Shown here one piece after another: positions 60,864 through 64,000 of a stretch of 64,000 bases of DNA. Source of the stretch: Ancylomarina sp048268005. GTDB taxonomy: Bacteria > Bacteroidota > Bacteroidia > Bacteroidales > Marinifilaceae. The position numbers and the translations under genes were made by a program. Each line of letters begins with the position of its first letter. Position 1 is the stretch's first letter. The stretch covers positions 405,851-469,850 of the forward strand of contig JBLWWJ010000003.1 in assembly GCA_048268005.1 (NCBI GenBank), given 5' to 3'. Under the pieces are notes generated by a model. That model saw only the letters and a program-made list of their open reading frames with translations. It was not told the origin of the DNA and did not search any database.

Positions 60864-62816
60864 ATGATTGATCAATCAACAGTACAGAGAATTTTTGATA
60901 CAGCTCAAATTGATGAAGTGGTTTCCGATTTCGTAACCCTTCGCAAACGAGGAGTTAACTTTTTGGGTTTATGCCCTTTTCATAATGAAAAAACGCCATC
61001 TTTCACCGTATCACCAGCCAAAGGGATTTATAAATGTTTTGGTTGTGGTAAGGGAGGTAACTCGGTTAACTTTGTTATGGAACACGAGCATCTCGATTAT
61101 GTGGGAGCTCTGAAATATCTTGGGAAAAAGTACCATATAGATATTGTAGAAGAAGAATTATCGCCAGAGCAGGAGCAAAGAAAAAACGATCGCGAGAGTA
61201 TGATGATCGTTAATTCTTATGCACAAAAGTATTTTAGTGAAAAACTTCTGCAAAGTGAAGAAGGTATAGCAGTTGGCATGAGTTATATGAAACAACGTGG
61301 CTTTCGCGAGGATATCATCAAAAAATTCCAGGTGGGTTTTTGCCTGGATAGTTGGAATGCTTTTTCAGATAGTGCTACACAAGCTGGGTATAAAAAAGAG
61401 TTTCTTGTTAAGACAGGTCTGAGTATCGATAAGGAAAAAGGCCTAATTGATCGTTTTAAAGGGCGTGTCATTTTTCCAATTCATGGTATAGCAGGTAGAA
61501 CAGTTGGTTTTGGTGGTCGTATTTTAAAGAAAGATCCCAAAGCTGCAAAATATCTGAACTCTCCTGAATCAGAAGTGTACCATAAAAGTCGAATTCTATA
61601 TGGAATTTATCAGGCCAAGAAAAGCATGGTGCAGAATGATAAATGCTATTTGGTAGAGGGATATACCGATGTGATTTCTTTTCACCAGGCTGGAATTGAA
61701 AATGTAGTTGCTTCTTCAGGAACAGCTCTTACTGCAGATCAGGTTCGATTGGTAAAGCGATTCACGAACAATATGACCATTATATATGATGGTGACCCTG
61801 CCGGTATCAAAGCCTCACTTCGAGGAATCGATCTAGTTTTAGAACAAGAATTAAATGTTAAGGTTCTTTTATTGCCAGAAGGTGAAGATCCAGATTCTTT
61901 TTCAAGAACAATGAGTTCGACAGAATTGACACAATATATAGAGAAGAATGAAACCGATTTTATCGTTTTTAAAACGAACCTACTTTTAGCAGATGCTAAG
62001 AATGATCCCGTTAAGCGTGCTAACCTAATTATTGATATTGTTCGTTCAATCGCAATTATCCCTGATAACATTGTTCGTTCTGTTTATGTGAAAGAATGTT
62101 CAAGTATTCTAAATGTAGATGAACGCGTTCTTTATACTGAAATTAATAAAATTAAAGGTCGCCTGCAGGAAGAAGCCTGGAAAAATGAACAACGTTCAAA
62201 TATAGAGCTTCAAGCTCAGGAGGATTCTATGGTTAATCAAAGTATTATTCGTGCCGATAATGATTGTGACCTGGAAGAGAGAGCTTTGGTTCGTTTATTA
62301 CTCAATTTTGGAAAAGAGGAATTGTTTAACCAGAAAAATGAACAAGGCGAAGACGAAATTATTTTGGTAGGTAACTATATCGTCGAAGAACTTGAGCGCG
62401 ATGAATTAACTTCGGTAAATGGCGCTTATCAACAAGTTTTTGATGAGTACATGAAAAATAAACTCGATCCAAATTTCGAAGCGAAACGATTTTTCAGAGA
62501 TCATACCGATCCGAAAATTGTACAACTTGCTGCAGATATTATGAGTGAACCGCATCAGTTGAGTGGAATGTGGACTCGTAACGATTCTTATATCGAATCG
62601 GAAGAAATGAAATTGAAAGAGATTGTTCCTAAACTTGTGAATGAATACAAGGGGAAGAAAGTTAAGCTTTTGATTGAGGAAGTTGTCAAAGAGATGCAAG
62701 ATGTGCAGAAAAGTGGCGATGCGGATCGATTAATGGAACTGATGAAACAAAAAATGGTTTTGGATCAGATTAAGAATGCTATTTCCAAGGAACTAGGTAA
62801 TCGCACTATATTTTAA
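60864..62816 (+). CDS. dnaG: DNA primase
   Basis: A 650-residue primase that makes RNA primers for replication. The ATG at 60864 starts MIDQSTVQRIFDTAQIDEVV; the longer frame from 60747 begins with TTG and has no family match. The CHC2 zinc finger is CPFHNEKTPSFTV followed by YKCFGCGKGGNSVNF; the TOPRIM core has YLVEGYTDVISFHQ, SSGTALTADQ and IIYDGDPAGIKAS. The C-terminal part (about 440-650) is the DnaB-interacting helical domain. A TATTTTTG box ends five bases before the ATG, but without a -33 partner. Confidence 0.96.
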   Translation: MIDQSTVQRIFDTAQIDEVVSDFVTLRKRGVNFLGLCPFHNEKTPSFTVSPAKGIYKCFGCGKGGNSVNFVMEHEHLDYVGALKYLGKKYHIDIVEEELSPEQEQRKNDRESMMIVNSYAQKYFSEKLLQSEEGIAVGMSYMKQRGFREDIIKKFQVGFCLDSWNAFSDSATQAGYKKEFLVKTGLSIDKEKGLIDRFKGRVIFPIHGIAGRTVGFGGRILKKDPKAAKYLNSPESEVYHKSRILYGIYQAKKSMVQNDKCYLVEGYTDVISFHQAGIENVVASSGTALTADQVRLVKRFTNNMTIIYDGDPAGIKASLRGIDLVLEQELNVKVLLLPEGEDPDSFSRTMSSTELTQYIEKNETDFIVFKTNLLLADAKNDPVKRANLIIDIVRSIAIIPDNIVRSVYVKECSSILNVDERVLYTEINKIKGRLQEEAWKNEQRSNIELQAQEDSMVNQSIIRADNDCDLEERALVRLLLNFGKEELFNQKNEQGEDEIILVGNYIVEELERDELTSVNGAYQQVFDEYMKNKLDPNFEAKRFFRDHTDPKIVQLAADIMSEPHQLSGMWTRNDSYIESEEMKLKEIVPKLVNEYKGKKVKLLIEEVVKEMQDVQKSGDADRLMELMKQKMVLDQIKNAISKELGNRTIF

Positions 62817-62875
62817 TATCACGATATAAAAGATTATTTTTCTTGTACGATAGCCATATATAAAAGGAAAAATTT

Positions 62876-63391
62876 ATGAAGACTGTATTTATAGAAGATC
62901 AAAAAGAGATTGATGAGATTATTAATTCGTGTGATCTTTGCAATTTAGGTGTTATCGATACTGAAGGTAGACCTTATGTTGTGCCAATGAATTTTGGTTA
63001 TCTTGATGGTTATATCTATTTGCATGGAGCCAATTTTGGTTTATTGATCGATTCATTAAAAAAGAATCCGGAAGCTTGTATTACTTTTTGTACCGATACA
63101 GTTTTAGCTTATCAGAATGTAGACGTTGCTTGTAGTTATAGAGTAAAAGGTAAAAGTGTTATTGTAAGAGGTGAAATTGAGTTTATTCATGATTACGATC
63201 AGAAGGTGGATGCTTTAAACTCACTCATGGCACAATTTACCGATAGAAAATTCACCTATAATTCTCCCGCAGTTAAAAATGTAGAGGTTTATAGAATGAA
63301 AATGGATGATTTCACGGCTAAAGAGTTTGGAAAATATAATGAGCAAAAATTTCCTTGGATGGATAAACACCACAGACCAAAATCTGTTTAA
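62876..63391 (+). CDS. Pyridoxamine 5'-phosphate oxidase-like flavoprotein
   Basis: A 171-residue protein of the split-barrel FMN-binding superfamily (NimA-like group). Typical points: CDLCNLGVIDTEGRPYVVPM at the first strands, GYIYLHGANFGLLID, KKNPEACITFCTD and SYRVKGKSVIVRGEIEFIHD. Such proteins bind FMN or heme and some reduce nitroimidazoles, but the substrate is unknown here. AAAAGGAAA precedes the ATG as a ribosome-binding site. It follows dnaG by 59 bases and ends in a strong terminator. Confidence 0.88.
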   Translation: MKTVFIEDQKEIDEIINSCDLCNLGVIDTEGRPYVVPMNFGYLDGYIYLHGANFGLLIDSLKKNPEACITFCTDTVLAYQNVDVACSYRVKGKSVIVRGEIEFIHDYDQKVDALNSLMAQFTDRKFTYNSPAVKNVEVYRMKMDDFTAKEFGKYNEQKFPWMDKHHRPKSV

Positions 63392-63409
63392 TCTTATTTT
63401 ACGTATTAT

Positions 63410-63439
63410 AAAGGATAGGCGAGAGCCTATCCTTTTTTT
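63410..63439 (+). terminator. Terminator after the PNPOx-like gene
   Basis: AAAGGATAGGC and GCCTATCCTTT pair perfectly around GAGA, followed by a run of T. Confidence 0.92.
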
Positions 63440-63554
63440 GATATATATTAGACAGTTTTGTGTCCTCAAAAGTCTTTATAAAATCTTTTTCAAAAATAAT
63501 GACATCTGGTTTATAGCGTCTTAGTGCTTAAATGAAAAAAACATGCACTTCGCA

Positions 63555-63587
63555 TTAGGAAAGTTGGGATTAAAAGCTTTATATTTG
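63555..63587 (+). promoter_or_regulatory. rRNA operon promoter 1 (weakest -33)
   Basis: TATATTTG at 63580-63587 is followed by GCACTCGCTTTAAGAG, the same downstream box as the other two promoters. The expected TTTG 21 bases upstream is only TTAG. Confidence 0.65.
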
Positions 63588-63688
63588 CACTCGCTTTAAG
63601 AGAGAGGCGTTGATCTTTGAATCGTTTGTAATGCTTGTAAACATTGGGTAATCCCGATAAAAACAATTAAAAAATAAACGAAAAAAGA

Positions 63689-63721
63689 TTTGCAGTTTAA
63701 GAATTAAAGTTCTTATATTTG
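63689..63721 (+). promoter_or_regulatory. rRNA operon promoter 2
   Basis: TTTG at 63689-63692, a 21-base spacer and TATATTTG at 63714-63721 match the Bacteroidota consensus. It is followed by GCAGCCGCTTTTGTAGCG, similar to the boxes after promoters 1 and 3. Confidence 0.85.
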
Positions 63722-63826
63722 CAGCCGCTTTTGTAGCGAAAAGTTCTTAAAAATTTTGGTGATGGTAATGAGAAGTTGAGTTGATTTTCTTTCGAAAAAA
63801 AAACTTTAAAAAAACTTCATTTTTCT

Positions 63827-63859
63827 TTTGGATTTTAAAATGAAAAGTTGTTATCTTTG
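63827..63859 (+). promoter_or_regulatory. rRNA operon promoter 3
   Basis: TTTG at 63827-63830, 21 bases, then TATCTTTG at 63852-63859, followed by GCACCCGCTTTGACAG. An A/T-rich UP-like stretch lies upstream. Confidence 0.85.
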
Positions 63860-63914
63860 CACCCGCTTTGACAGTGTAATCGCAGTCAAAACAAACAAGA
63901 AATTTTGAACGAGA

Positions 63915-63932
63915 GTTCTTTGAAAATATTGG
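63915..63932 (+). promoter_or_regulatory. boxA-like antitermination site of an rRNA leader
   Basis: GTTCTTTGAAAATATTGG is the motif commonly found shortly before Bacteroidota 16S rRNA genes. Window ends before the expected 16S start, so the rRNA itself is inferred, not seen. A similar GATCTTTGA occurs at 63612-63620. Confidence 0.7.
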
Positions 63933-64000
63933 AAGTAGAATAAAGTTAGGTAAATACAAGAATAATAACCTTGTCAATTAAATTTACGAAATAACTTAGA

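Noticed and set aside
63747..63977. 76-codon minus-strand ORF at the window end
   Set aside because: It is antisense to the stacked rRNA promoters and leader, and its sequence is low-complexity.

Overview
The window reads as chromosomal DNA of a low-GC Bacteroidota, most likely a marine Bacteroidales/Marinilabiliales relative such as Marinifilaceae (inference). The supporting signs are a type IX secretion (T9SS) C-terminal sorting domain on a giant secreted protein, SprB-like repeats, TAnnTTTG promoter boxes with an upstream TTTG/TTG, secreted and lipidated SPOR, cyclophilin and TPR proteins, and a head-GIN adhesin. No insertion sequence, prophage or CRISPR array was seen.

Layout. 0-8.5 kb: minus-strand housekeeping and envelope genes (hypothetical plus M28 peptidase, TPR protein, Crp/Fnr regulator, pheS, two cyclophilins). 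8.6-8.8 kb: two identical tRNA-Val(TAC) genes. 9.2-18 kb: an accessory block with an ECF sigma factor, a membrane anti-sigma-like TPR protein, two tandem ~957-aa TPR-CHAT (caspase-like) proteins, two almost identical 33-aa double-glycine leader peptides that are easy to miss because of their size, and a sensor-less histidine kinase. 18-27 kb: sirtuin, Pit phosphate transporter, methylglyoxal synthase, two SPOR lipoproteins, PAP2-like membrane protein, rpoN, asnS. 27.2-39.0 kb: one gene of about 3,924 codons for a T9SS-exported protein with three beta-helix blocks, 14 Reg_prop-type propeller motifs, SprB-like repeats and a sorting domain. 39.3-49.4 kb: acyl-CoA synthetase, a long AT-rich intergenic region with DnaA-box-like motifs, response regulator, ruvB, PhoR/PhoB-like pair, comF-like gene, TonB-like protein, and a GH16-like protein that lacks both catalytic glutamates. 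49.4-56.2 kb: TetR-TolC-adaptor-RND efflux operon. 56.4-63.4 kb: rhodanese, hemW, head-GIN protein, VanZ, Rrf2, rpiB, dnaG, PNPOx-like protein. 63.5-64 kb: tandem strong promoters and a boxA-like leader, almost certainly the start of an rRNA operon whose 16S gene lies beyond the end.

The most interesting part is 9.2-18 kb. The ECF operon and the peptide/kinase operon share a distinctive leader element (GGGTTACTTTTT, hairpin, then GAATAAAGG). The peptide operon is divergent from the second CHAT gene. The CHAT genes are a tandem duplication including their upstream region. I propose a signalling or defence module in which exported micropeptides, periplasm-facing caspase-like proteins, an ECF/anti-sigma pair and a soluble kinase work together; that functional link is inference. 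Gene direction around the 41-42 kb AT-rich gap (mainly minus to the left; ruvB, dnaG and the rRNA leader plus to the right) makes that gap a candidate replication origin.
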